Assembly (NCBI GenBank): GCA_038093515.1
Contig: JBBPSI010000029.1
Coordinates: 1-64,000, forward strand
From: Butyriboletus loyo
Taxonomy: Eukaryota; Basidiomycota; Agaricomycetes; Boletales; Boletaceae
Reading direction: 5' to 3'
DNA: 64,000 nucleotides
How positions within the stretch are numbered: the first letter of the stretch is position 1; each line of letters opens with the position of its first letter. This document shows positions 12,320 to 24,209 of this stretch, in pieces. Below the pieces are notes generated by a model. It was given only the letters and a program-made list of their open reading frames with translations, was not told where the DNA came from and made no database searches. The translations under genes were made by a program, and so were the position numbers.

Positions 12320-15300
12320 ATGGTCATCGCTTCCAGCACCAACGATTTCTGTCCGTTACTCCCTCCCCCCAAGCATCAGCGACATTCCATTGACCAACAG
12401 TGCACTTGCAGCGCTCATCTCCGAGAACAAGTCCACCAAGTTTACCTATGCCAAGTACCCTACCTCTTTCAAGACGTGCCTCCAGCAAATGGTGGGCGAC
12501 GGCTACATTGCATTCGAGACGGCATCACACCAAATGATGCGTATCAACAATGCGTCGAGTCAGTTGCCAGAGGTAATCAAGAGGGCCGTGACGATCATCA
12601 TACAGAGCCAGTCCCCCGTCGAAATGGAATACTTACTTCCGAACGCACTCGACTCGGTTTCGGAGCTCACCAACATATGCATGTGCGTTCCCATCCGTCT
12701 CTTGCGTGCTTGACGGCCAAAATGGCATAGTTGCTAACATCGTGAGTCAGTGACGCGTCACGATCGTGTGAGAGAGCGTTTGTTAGGATTTCTGCACTTG
12801 CTCAAGAAATCTTGGAGTGTACGACTTACAAGGTAGCCTTACGTCTGGGAACGTGCAGGCTCATTGTGCCTCACCGTGTAAGACAGATCGGAAGCGTAGA
12901 ACAAGTAACAGAGCGAAACGAAGTGCACCTCTCTATCCTTGAGCAACAGGCAGAGCAAGAAGAACAAATGCTCAAAGAAGCCAAAGAGACATCGGAGTTG
13001 ATGAAAAAGGTAGGAACGCCGTTGTAACAGCCCCTTTGAGTATGCGTGTGTCAGGAGGATGACTGACGATACTATCCAGTCATTTGCGACTGCAGAAGAA
13101 GAGTTCAAGACTGCCGTCGATAGTATCCCGTCTGGGTGAGTCCCTTCACCCTCATCCGATGATGGAGATCAAGCTGACACCTTAGCTAGTTGGGAAATCG
13201 TAGGCATGCATGTTGTAGAAAACTTGACGAACGCCGTTGTAGCTCCTATGAACGCCGTTTTTAGTACTGCCACGGTCAAAAGTAACTACTTGCAAACTGG
13301 TTTGGCGCCTTGTGCAGGTAAGCACGCACAAACTTGCTATATGGTGAACGGGATGTGACGTGGCCAGGGAAAACGACGCAGCCGTCTGGGGCAGCATTGA
13401 GCGATCCTGGTGTCTCTCTCGCTCAACAAGTCCTCGGACTTGTTTCTAATTTAAAACTCCTCGTCTCTGGTGGACCTGGCGGCAAGCCTGACTGGGATAA
13501 CATCTGCGGCTCGGTGCGTATCCTATATTGAACACTCCGTTCTTCAGGGTACCTTATTGGTATACCATTTAGAACAACAAGAGTGGTGGCTTGTACGTCG
13601 AAGCGAGTTTGGAAAGAATGATGGATCGCCTCGACAAAACCAAGCCCATCTCGTTGGAGCTTCTACCTATTATGGAGCAAGCCGTTCGCATCATGAAGAA
13701 GGTCAACACGACAGCGAGAGCCATCGACAGTAACGACGATACAGCCTTCGATAAATATAAGCCAGGGGTAAAGAAGATGATCAAGGATCTCCAGGGTATG
13801 GTGACCCGGTGCAATCTCATTCTCCAGCAAACTGGAAACAATGCGACTGGCCCTGGTACCCCGAAGAACGTCTCGACTACCACCAGTTGTACGGTATGTA
13901 CGGTCTCTTATCGTTAGCGAATGATGCGAGTGACAGGGCCTTTGTACAGCAAGCTGCGATCGAAACAACGAAATTTAGAGTGCGTATGCGACGGATATTA
14001 CTTTAACGACTGGCTCACGTTCTCGCCCAGGTCGATCAAACGCGCGCCAACCTCGAAGCGGCACGAGAGTCGTACGACAGGGCATCCTCGCGTTTGATTG
14101 AAGGCCAGCGTGAAATCACAAAGACGATTGCATCCATGACGAAGTTGTCTCTGGAGAATGCGACCTTGAAAGAGATCTTACCTGTGCTCATGCAAGCCGT
14201 CAAGGCTTTCACAAGTTTGTACACATCCTATACACGTCCATCACGACGCCTACAGATCACTCGGTACCACAGCGCTCCGTGCCCAGTTTTCGCAAATGAC
14301 GCAATTCTTTTGTAACGTTGCGTCGCTCATCAACGACGTGATGAAACCCCAAGTAACGTCATGGGTTAAGAATGTCGAGGCAAACTCCCAGATGGTCCTC
14401 GCTGGCGTCAAGCTTTCGGGTGAACATCAGCGCCAATTCAGGTGATCTTCACCGAGCTAACGTACGCTCTGGCACATTACTTAGACTGGGCCCGGCATGC
14501 GATGTATGCCCAAATGATGGGGCCACTCAAGGCGAGCATGCTCGCCGAGCGAATTTCGCGAACATACATGCGCGTGTCGGATTTGTATATCATGCCTGCG
14601 CAAAGGTCCGAGTTCCTTGATCTCTATGACCCGTCGTCCATCGGGGATAACACAATACTCCATTATGGTCTTTAGAGAAGTCGGACATTTACTTCAATTC
14701 CAAGAGGACAGAAGTGAGGAAGGAAAACGACTTTTTACACGTACGTCTTTCGATGCGGAGAGAGACCTACTGGTGACCCCTGTCCTGGATGCACAGTGAA
14801 ACTCGGACAGGCCCAGGCAGCCATTCAAGAAAAGTCGCAGATGGCGAGTCAGAAGATACTCGAGCTGGTTGCGGAGGACCAAAAGGTAAGCCCCAGCAAA
14901 GCGAATTGAATGTTGTTGTTGTTGTTGTTGTTGTTGCGTGCACGAAACCGATGCTTTGCTTTGCTTTGCTTTTTCGTTTCGTTTCACTTGTCGAGCGTAC
15001 TAACTCTTCCTACCATGTGACTGCCGGGCCCCGATCAGAAATTTGTCGGCACGATCAATCAACGATTGGAAAGGATACAGGACACGGTCGGGCGGGCTCT
15101 GCCTGCGATCAGGGAACCTGGTATGTCTGTACTCCATCCTCCATCCTCCATCCTCCATCCTCCATCCTATTCTCTTCGATATGGTCGACTTTTGGTCGTC
15201 GACCTCATCTGATCGATCTTTCAAAGTTCCGCGAGAGATAGCGAACGTGACGGAAGCCCACATCGAGGAGTTTGACCGTCAGAGAAAGGCGGTGGAGGAT

Positions 15301-15336
15301 GCGACTCCTCCGTATTCGGTGGACGAACTGATGTGA
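12320..15336 (+). CDS. Large helical coiled-coil protein, unknown function
   Basis: A gene with about a dozen introns, most with clear GT-AG borders and in-phase joins, encoding very roughly 600 residues. Long coiled-coil helices flank a hydrophobic segment beginning GWEIVGMHVVENLTNAVV (exon at about 13193). A second hydrophobic helix lies near 14300 (QFFCNVASLINDVM). The protein ends at PPYSVDELM and the TGA at 15334-15336. The 5' end is unresolved: the ATG at 12320 is one base out of frame with the rest across a C6 run at 12365-12370, so either an upstream exon exists or the run is miscounted. Introns near 14890-15220 hold simple repeats. The coiled-coil, hydrophobic hairpin, coiled-coil order suggests a membrane-interacting role, which is inference only. 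Confidence 0.65.
14913..14936 (+). repeat. TTG trinucleotide microsatellite
   Basis: About eight TTG units inside an intron of the large helical gene, followed at 14953-14985 by TTTGC and GTTTC pentamer runs. These are intronic and outside the reading frame. Confidence 0.8.
15131..15168 (+). repeat. CATCCTC tandem repeat
   Basis: Five near-perfect 7-bp units lie in the last intron of the large helical gene, between the donor at about 15121 and the acceptor before 15226. Confidence 0.8.
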
Positions 15337-16050
15337 CGTATCGAGGTCCGATTGGGCTCAAGAGGCCGCTCGATACCTATAAGTTGCTATCGCTTGCCCC
15401 GGCTTTCGCCTACCCGCGGGACTGACTGCCAGTGGCCACTTTTTTTTTTTTTTTTCGAAACTCATCCACGGCTTCGATCACGAGTTCACACGAAATGTCT
15501 TTATTGGCTCCACAAAGTGGGACGAGCGCCCGTTTTATGTGGTGTTTCGTTGAGATGTAAAAGATAATCTGGTGTGACTGGCTACCGGCCAGATTCGGGC
15601 CAAACTCGGAGATGCATTTCTGCTGGCGAGGCAAGTATGTACGAGCTGGGACACAGCCGAGATTCGTGTTGTACGATCTACCTATCATACCCATTGCGTG
15701 TCGTCCCCGCGCTTGGCGCGTCACCTTCAAGTTGGTGTCTCTCCCCGAGCTTTCCGCTCGGACCCACTTTCCGGTCCGCTTCCGCCCGCTTCCTGGCAAC
15801 CTTGCGCCAAAAAACTGCGACATCTATTCGATCCCCATTCTTTTCTGCCAAACCACGCCGCAAGACCATTCACGATCAGCCTCCGCTCACGAACGAAAAT
15901 GAAAAAGATCAATCGCCGCTCTAAACAAGAACGATAGAAACAGTCTGTGCGTCCCAAAAGTTTTACGTCGGCAAAAAACGGGGATATTATAATGCATATG
16001 GTACAGATTCACGGTTTCGGGACCGGATTTATCGAAGAGGTCCCCCCCCT
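15337..16050. other. Intergenic with poly-T tract
   Basis: This stretch lies between convergent genes. A T run of about 16 bases is at 15439-15455. Several overlapping frames exist on both strands but none has splice signals or a recognisable motif. Confidence 0.5.
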
Positions 16051-16934
16051 CTAGAACTTGTGCTTGGAGACGGTCTCCCAGAACCCGATACCCTGCTGCT
16101 TGGCGATATCGATTTCAAGTGGGGACGGCTGGCGGCTGCCATCCGCACCTGCGTACGTACCCGCACCCCACGGAGATCCTAAACGCAGACACAAAAACAA
16201 CGCGCAACCATCAGCGGGCAAGGACAGAGAGAGAAAGAGAAAGAGACGTACCACCGTGAGGCTCGTCCAAGTTGGAGAGTTGCTTAAACGTACGGCCGTA
16301 GCCGAGGGGGACGAAGATGATACCGTGGTGCGCGAGCGTCGAGAGCGAGTTGATGACGGTTGCTTCCTGTCCGCCACCTGGCGTACCCGTGGAGACAAAC
16401 GTGCCCGCAAACTTGCCTACCAAGGAGCCTTTGGCCCAGAGTTGACCAGTCGTGTCCCAAAAGACCTGTCGAGGGGGGGAAAAACAGCACGGAATCAGAT
16501 CTTTGGTCACGACAACGGCAAAACGACGGATCCGACAGGATCGACGGGACGTACCTTCCACTGCGCGGGGAAGTTACCGTATCGGGTGGGAATGCCAAAG
16601 AGGAAGGCGTCAAAATCCTTCAGTTCCTCGGCACTGATAACAGGGTAGCCTGGTTTAGGAGGGGCGCCCATTTTGGAAAGAACGTCGGCTGGGAGTGTCT
16701 CTGGGATTCTGGTGGACGACGAAGGATTGGGTGGATGAGTCAATGATACGAGGAGATGGACGTACTGGTAGATGGTAGAAGAGCCACCAGCTTGTGCGAT
16801 GCCTTCCTTGACGGACTCGGCGACTACACACAAGACGATGATCGGAGCGCTCAAGAATGGGTTACAGTACACTTACGTTTGGCGATATGGCCGTACAGGC
16901 TGTAGATGATGATGGCTACCCTTGGGGAAGACAT
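16051..16934 (-). CDS. WrbA/Pst2-type NAD(P)H:quinone oxidoreductase 1
   Basis: A flavodoxin-fold FMN enzyme that reduces quinones by two electrons, limiting redox cycling; it acts in the cytosol or at membranes. Five inferred introns leave about 205 residues, the usual length. Visible motifs are the N-terminal FMN loop ([12 protein letters not shown]), [11 protein letters not shown], the FMN-binding [23 protein letters not shown] and [10 protein letters not shown]. The protein ends ETVSKHKF. The start MSSPRVAI at 16934 aligns with the paralogues. It is one of three related genes in 6.4 kb and is in the same orientation as copy 2; exon borders match in all three. All FMN-site segments appear intact. 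Confidence 0.93.
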
Positions 16935-18224
16935 GTCGAGTAGAGAGGGATGGTATGGAAGAGAGAGGGATCAACGTCCGATGGGACTCGTTAGGGGACG
17001 ATTAGGGTGGTATTTGTAGCTTTGCAGGTCCGTGACGGAATGGGGAGATAAGGGCGGCGGTGATTGGTGGCTAACCAGGTCGGGCACATAAAGGACACGA
17101 TCATTTACATGGCGCGATGCGATCACTGTCATGGTGCACAAAAACGCGCAATTGTACTCACGGGAACCCGCGGGTGTCAAAGGATATGTCATATAGCTGA
17201 CCAACGATGTCAAAAGCGTGCCAAACTGAGACTGACACTCGCGAATGAAACAGTCGCAATTGTCACCTCCGCCTCGATAAGTCATCACGATGGTCTTGAA
17301 CCACGTGGAATTCAGACCGACCTCGTCCGGGGCCTTGATACTTGATACGAGCCAACGTGTGGGTGTGCCTCGTATACCCAGGAGCGATAGCGCTGGCGCC
17401 ATCTCGACCCAACAACGCGAATTTGTCCAGTTATGAGGCTCAGGCTTCCACCCTCGGCCCGCGCGCGCAAAGTTGGAAAAGTTCGGCGGATTCGGAACAA
17501 AGGACCATCCTTAGGAACGCACGGGTCCGTTCATCGAACATCGAGGGAACGCAAGGTATATTCAAGGCAACTGAAACGTATCCGCCATGTCAGCATATGT
17601 CAGCATCTCCCGCCCCCAGATAAAGTAGACTCGCGAGCTTTAGTGACGGCGTTGATGATACCAAAGTAGGCAAAGAAATCACACAGAAAAGAGTCCAACC
17701 TTTTGAAGAGACTGGGTGAATAGCCTTGTTTAAAAATCGACTAGGGCGGCATCTAGTCACAGGCCAGCTGGTAGACGAGCTGAGTAAGGTAGAACATGTC
17801 AAAACTGCGAGGTCTCGCAACTGAGATGTCCGGGTAACTTCCCGGCGGTGATGATCAGTAAGCCTGGTCTGTTACAGCTTTGCACGCAGATTTTAGTGCC
17901 TTGATGACATTCCATCATTTTCTGCCACCGACCCCGAGCGATCACGCCATTAATGGCGTCTTGTCTCAATTGTGCTGCATCCACTCCGTCTCCTACCCAG
18001 AATCTCGTCTAGCATTCAAAAATGGCCCGTCCAATGAAGCTCTGTCGGCCCTAATGGAGAGCCTCTTAACACGGGTCAAATTGACCACAATACCTTCGAT
18101 TACCATTCTTCTCGTCACTGTATCCTCGACTGTACACTACATTCTGCAGCGAATTGGCTATAATAGGTCCGTACAAGTATCTTTAGCCCGTAAATTTTAT
18201 ATGCTGTGCGTATTCTTTATGCGT
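16935..18224. other. Intergenic between quinone reductases 1 and 2
   Basis: A plus-strand frame at 17880-18251 contains a plausible membrane-spanning stretch (about ITILLVTVSSTVHYIL) but overlaps the 3' end of copy 2 and has no visible continuation. I regard it as chance or a decayed exon. Nothing else is recognisable. Confidence 0.4.
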
Positions 18225-19091
18225 CTAGACGCCCGATTTTTGAACCACTGACGGGAACTCATGCTTGGAGACGACATTCCAGAATCCTTCACCTTGAATC
18301 TTGGCCAGTTGGAGTTCGAGAGCAGTTGGTTGACGAGTGCCTCTGTCGCCAGCAAACGTACCCGCTCCCCAAGGCGAACCTGTCGTGCATGTCAGACCCC
18401 TAAGATCGTGGACCGAAATAAGAGACACTTGCCGCCGCGGACCTCCTCGAGGTTGGATAGCAGACTAAAGGTGGTGCTATTGTAACCAAGAGGTACAAAG
18501 ATCATTCCATGGTGCGTGAGAGTGGAGAGGGAGTTCATGACGGTTGCCTCCTGACCGCCACCCGGCGTGCCCGTGGAGACGAACACGCCAGCAAACTTGC
18601 CCATCAAAGCACCTTTTACCCAAAGCGCGCCAGTAGCATCCCAAAATGCCTTGAGAACACGCGATGATATTAGCTCTCTAGCGACACAACGAACGGAGTA
18701 ACGGATACCAACCTTCCACTGAGCAGGGAAATTACCATAACGAGTAGGAATACCGAACAGGTACGCATCGAACTTGGGAAGCTCATTGGGCACGATAATC
18801 GGGTAGTCTGGTTTAGGGGGTGCCTTCATTTTGTCTAGCACCTCGTTCGAGAGAGTCTCTGTGATCCTGAGTGGAAGACTGAATCAACACTCGACGAGGA
18901 GAGACATGGTGACACATACTGGTAGATATTGGCTGTGCCGCCAGCTGTCTGAATGCCACTTTTGACAGATTCCGCGACTGGGAATTTGCGGTGATCAGGG
19001 GCAAGCTGAGTCGAGACAAGACAGGATCCTCACGCTTGGCGATATGGCCGTGCATCGTGTAGATAATGATGGCTACCTTGGGGGGAGACAT
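18225..19091 (-). CDS. WrbA/Pst2-type NAD(P)H:quinone oxidoreductase 2
   Basis: A paralogue of the gene at 16051-16934 with the same exon layout. FMN-site motifs are intact: [12 protein letters not shown] (His in place of the Tyr of copy 1), [33 protein letters not shown] and [10 protein letters not shown]. The C-terminus is extended by eight or nine residues beyond the usual SKHEF, ending QKSGV, where copies 1 and 3 stop. This could follow loss of the ancestral stop. The start at 19091 (MSPPKVAI) aligns with the paralogues. The loop before GG in the fourth exon has one extra residue (NSTTF). Confidence 0.91.
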
Positions 19092-21409
19092 GGTGCAAAC
19101 AAGTATCGAAACAGCTGAGAGGGGGATGGTTTAGGGAAAGGATGGAGTGGTATCCTATTTGTATGTTTGAATAGTCTGGGAGTCGAAATTGCAATCGCAG
19201 CCCCTGTGGAATCCTTAGGGGCATTACTTCCGTCATGGGGATTTTTCGCAGTGCAAACCGCAGCTACCCCTGATAGTCCTGTCTCGAGAGAGCTCCCGGA
19301 CGCTATTGTAAGTTGACGAATGATCAACGTGACGACCACTGCTGGAGCCTGAAGCATGTTGTATAAAGATGAGAATGGATATAAAATCCACAAGTCAGCC
19401 TCGGGAAGAAACGCAAGTTCACATGAAAACGGATCCGAATGCACCTCATAATGCGGCACCGCCACGACTTAATAATCACAGAAGAGTCCAACTTGAAAAG
19501 CCTCGCAACTTTAACTTTGCCCATACCTCAAATACAGCACGTTTGATTAGTTCGTACTGTTCAATTCCTGTTATACCTCCCCTGAACAGAATCTTTCACG
19601 ATTTATTGAATTTCTCTAAATATGTTGTTCGGTTCGCATCGTGACGTGAAGAAGACGGTCAGGTGTTTTTTTTAGAAACACTGCACGGCCGCTGGCGATC
19701 TTAGAATCCACCTGTGCAAGACATATAGATTTCCAAAGGCACCGAGGAAATCAAACTTTCTATGCCCTCAGGCGACCATTACTACGGGCACGAATAGCAA
19801 GCATATCGGTCACCGAAACACGATAAGGAGGATAAACGGCATGGTGTATCCGTGTTCTTCCGAGGGTGGACAAGGGGCCTGCATCGCTTGACGCTACTGT
19901 GCATGATAAATCGTGAGCGATGTTGAGAACTTGACATTTATTTGGGAACATGCTAAATCATTGTAGGCCAACACCGACAGTGTACCATGGTTTCTTGGAG
20001 CCGCCCACCACCGCACGATGGCCCTGCTAAGCAACTTTGAGCCTTCTTTGTAATCTCTCAACTGAAAGTCTGAAAGCGTAGAAGATTTCCGTGCCAACCT
20101 CGTTCGGAGGTATGCTAGGTCGCACCTCGAAACGACCCATACATCAGAGCAATATCTTTTCAGGTGATAATTTTTTTCAGTCGAAAGCAACATGGATCAT
20201 TACAATAGACAGCAGGCGGAAAACACAACTTGATCCGTGTACCATAACACATCGGCCTGGGAGAGCAGCGTTAAGACCAAATGCCACCCGATAACCAAAC
20301 AGCACCAAACTGCCAGCGGTGGTTTGACTTCAAGCATGTCCGTTCGGTGACGTCCACAACAAACGTGCAGCGAACTCTGCCTTGGGTAGCTCAAGAGCAT
20401 CTGGAGTAACGATGCAACGATGCCGGCGCAATGCATAGGCCAGGGCCTTGGCAATTATTCATGATCCACCAACAATATGATCCAACAGCGCACAGCGGCT
20501 TTCACACGATTGGAAGCCAGAATCTGAAAGGCGGGTTCGAATGCGCAAGGCTACCGCGAGGCTTTCAACGGGTATTACTGTGATACGAGTACCATAGTAT
20601 CGCAAGGCAGGTTGACCGGTTCATCAGCACTCTCCGGAGCTTCTTGCAATGGAAGGTCAACAAGGATGTGGCACACGTTGCCATTACCGCCCCTCCCACC
20701 ACCGGGATGCAACGGCAGGATACTACTCGGCAAGAAGTTGGGGTGGTCAGATGGCGTGATTTGTTTCTGTTATGTCGTGGAAATCCCGCCTCAGGAGGTC
20801 ACAGAGATAGTCCAAAGTATTGGTGTGATATTGCTGCGATAGCAGGGCGACATAATGAATAGAAGCTCGCGCGCCGATTTAGCACAGAGCTTGTACCCGT
20901 GGCTCTGGTGGGATACCAGGGAGAGATTAGCGCTTAGCGAGTGTTCTATATCGTAATATTTGGGACGTGACAACGTGGATCTGCTCGTCCCTGCCGCCCC
21001 CCGCGTTGGCATCCATGAGAAAGATGGTGTATAATCCAGGGCCCGAGCATGTTTCTTTCTTTATTCTTCACAGCCGTTACATCTGAAAAGGACCTTGTTC
21101 CAGCGCATGAATAAATTCATTTTGTCTCGATTTGGACGTTACTTTCCACCCAGGCCAACGGTAAGCACACATTGGCGCTCATGGATGAGAAATCCGAGCC
21201 CAATGCGCCAGTGCGGTCTGGTAATCCTTCGCTCACGCTACTAATCCATAAAAGCGGATCATGTGGTCGATAGCACGGATTTTCAGGCCTCCGCGTACGC
21301 GTACGTCCCACGCCAAACACATGCTCTTTAACCTCCTTCAAGTTTTCTGTAGTCGACTGCTTATCGCCTCACACACTGCTGTGTCGTCTCTCTTTTAAGT
21401 ATCTTCGCA
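19092..21409. other. Intergenic between divergent quinone reductases 2 and 3
   Basis: About 2.3 kb. It should contain the promoters of both flanking genes. I found no gene, repeat family or RNA gene; frames are short and on both strands. Confidence 0.5.
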
Positions 21410-22453
21410 ATGTGTTTCCCTGGAAAACGGCAGAGGGACAATTTCTCCGAACCAAAGCAGAAACGAAAAGATACAAAAGCTGACACGACTGAACCCATAC
21501 CATCATCTGCCCCCGTTCTTGACACACCTTCACTAGCAGCATCGCCTCCTTTAGAGCTTACCCCCTCTGAATCTCCAGATACCACCATGTCGAGCCCTCG
21601 CGTTGCCATCGTTGTCTACTCCCTCTACGGGCATATTAGCAAACGTATGTCTCTTCGATGAAGCTTTCTCTCGCTCATTCTAAGACCGAATCCTTTCCGC
21701 GCAGTCGCCGAGGCTGTCAAGACTGGTGTCAGTGATGCCGGCGGCAGTGCTACCATCTACCAGTAAGCGTCGCTACTCCCCCTTCCACATCGTCTTGTCG
21801 ACTGACATGGCGTATAGAATCCAAGAGACGCTCTCCGAGGACATTTTGAAGCTCATCAAGGCACCCCCACGCCCAGACTACCCCATCCTTCTCCCTGACG
21901 ACCTCGTCAACTTTGACGCCTTCCTGTTCGGTGTTCCCACTCGCTATGGTAACTTCCCGGTGCAATGGAAGGTACGTCCTCCAGAGCCCACGAGACGCGT
22001 CGTGTCTCATCGAAGTCATTAGGCTTTCTGGGACGCAACTGGTCCACTCTGGAGCAAGTCTGCTCTTGCTGACAAGATGTGTGGTGTCTTCACCTCTACC
22101 GGGACCCAGGGGGGTGGACAGGAAGTCACCATCTCCAACACGCTCTCTACCTTTGTCCATCACGGGATGATCTATGTTCCTCTCGGGTACAAACGCACGT
22201 TCCCTCAATTGTCCAACCTGACTGAGATCCACGGTGGTACGTCAAAATTTCATCTCGTTTCATTTGCGGAGCCTAATTATATTTCCGAAATTCTTTCTTT
22301 TCTATTCTCGTCCCAGGCTCCTCCTGGGGTGCGGGAACGTTTGCAGGCACGGACGGCGCCCGCCAACCTTCCCCGCTCGAATTAGAAATTGCATCTTTGC
22401 AGGGTAAAGGTTTCTGGGAGGTTGTCGCCAAGTACCACGGTTTCTCCAAGTAG
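21410..22453 (+). CDS. WrbA/Pst2-type NAD(P)H:quinone oxidoreductase 3, N-terminally extended
   Basis: The third and inverted member of the quinone reductase trio. The core begins at the internal [19 protein letters not shown] (ATG at 21587), but the frame is open to an ATG at 21410. That adds 59 polar residues starting MCFPGKRQRDNF and rich in Lys, Ser, Thr and Pro. Cys2 in such leaders is a plausible lipid-attachment site, which is inference. Core motifs TRYGNFPVQWK, TGTQGGGQEVT, HHGMIYVPLGY and [10 protein letters not shown] are present; the GTP of copies 1 and 2 is GTQ here. The protein ends AKYHGFSK with TAG at 22451. The extension makes it about 265 residues. Either start could be used. 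Confidence 0.92.
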
Positions 22454-24209
22454 AGTAGATTCGCTCCCCCCCCCCCGGGGGTCCCTTTTAGCTTGGTGGT
22501 TTCCTGCGCGCGTCTTGTTGTGTATAGCACGTATTCTGTATATATGATATTCTATATATATTTCCGAAACGCGTCGACCGCGTTTTGGAGAAGGATGTGA
22601 TGACGAGGGCGGTTCTGTCTCTCGCCAGATTGGACGACGACTCATCGGAAGCGAAGCGGTACACGCACTCGTGGCACGCTAATCGGGTAACCGACGCTGC
22701 GGAAGAAGGGCCTGCGAACGTTTCAACCTCAAGTTCTCTCGTCACTCCGCGCGCCGCGGTCAAAACATGGGAGGCCCAAAAACGTAAATAAAAGCACGTT
22801 CACAGCTGAGGCAATCATACATGGAGCCTGAGGGGGGCCGAAAACGTAAAACGTTACAAGCAACCGTGACGGCGGGCCATCTAAAAAGAGTGGGATCAAA
22901 TCCAAATCCAAATCCAACAACCGTGGACCGTGACTCGTGGCTGTTATCTGTATCGATTCTATATCTATATCTATGTCTATATTCGTTTCGTTTCGTTTCG
23001 TTTCGTTCCATCAGGCTCGAACGATCTCGACAAAAAGGCCGCCGTATGATATAATATGTGTGTCCTTTCGGCCCCCGGCGGTTGGTGCATGAGAAAGAAA
23101 GGAAGGAAGAAGAAAGAAGGGATGGTTGACGTGTGCTGGAGCGCTCGAGTACTCGTCGGAGGAGGAGTTTCGACCGCCGACCGAGAGAACTCTGCAAGCG
23201 GATCATCCGTACTGGTCCCAGTGGTTTTTTTTGTTACCTTTTTTTTTTTTTTGGGGGGGGGGTTCGCAAAAAAGATGACATGACGGTATGTTTTCGCTCG
23301 CCCACCGACGTCGTGCCGATACATACTCCGAAACAACATACGATCGAGAAAGTCGAAAACAACACGCTGGGGTGTGGTGGGCGTTTCACAAGGACGATAT
23401 GGACACCCTTGGAAACCAGGGTACGACTTCGTGTAGCCGTATCATGCATGCTCGTCGTATCGTCGGATAGCATTACCTCCTCAACTGGACGCTAAACACG
23501 GCAAAAAAAAAAAGACTACCAAAAGCAAAGACAAAGCACTGCTGCCCGTTCCCATCGGATGTCGGATGTCGGATATCGGGGGCCGCAACCCGGGCGCATT
23601 CCGGTTTGGACTCAAGTCTGAACGAAAGAGTGGGATCGCGTTCGTGGTACTTACATGATACGTACTGCGCAGCGCCGCGTCCTGGTGCTCACGGGGTTTT
23701 GACGCAGCGTTACGTTGCGTTTCGTTGGATACGGTGTGTAGAAGCCCCATCCTTGCTTCCTCAGCCCGAGCGTCGAGATACGGGGTGGTGGTGTGGGTGT
23801 GGGTGTGGTGTGGTGGAGCATCCAACGTCGGACTCGTGGGACGGCGCACGACGCCACCGGAACGCTTCGATTATCAATTCGCGTGCAACGCGTTTGAATT
23901 TATTTTCCGTAACTTGAACGTCCGACACACCGCAGTGTCGTCCGCACCGGAACGAGAATGATTAATGATTGATGATTAATGAGCGCGGCGAGCGCTGTCA
24001 GCAGATAACTATGACGGCTCGTTGCGCCCACAACAATTCAGGATGCGAACAATGCGCCAGCTCGAGAAATCGGCTCCCCCCCTCCCCGGCGGCGTTTAAG
24101 TAGACAAAAAAGAAGGTTCAAAACTCGAACAACGGTAATCAGGAACAGCATGCATTTTTGGGTGTTGATTGCAAGACGCAGAAACGTGGACATCATCCAG
24201 TGTAGTGCA
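22454..24209. other. Intergenic with simple repeats
   Basis: About 1.75 kb between convergent genes. It holds a C run (22471-22480), TCTATA-type repeats (22955-22980), CGTTT pentamers (22983-23007), T and G runs (23238-23262) and GTGTGG repeats (23790-23815). Low-complexity composition explains the long open frames here. I call no gene. Confidence 0.55.

Noticed and set aside
14410..14700. Frameshifts in the large helical gene
   Set aside because: Introns at about 14423-14487 and 14607-14673 with GT-AG borders restore the frame, so no mutation is required there.
17880..18251. Possible membrane protein exon
   Set aside because: One plausible helix only, overlaps the end of quinone reductase 2, no continuation found.
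23050..23500. Long open frames over T and G runs
   Set aside because: Low-complexity DNA; no conserved features.
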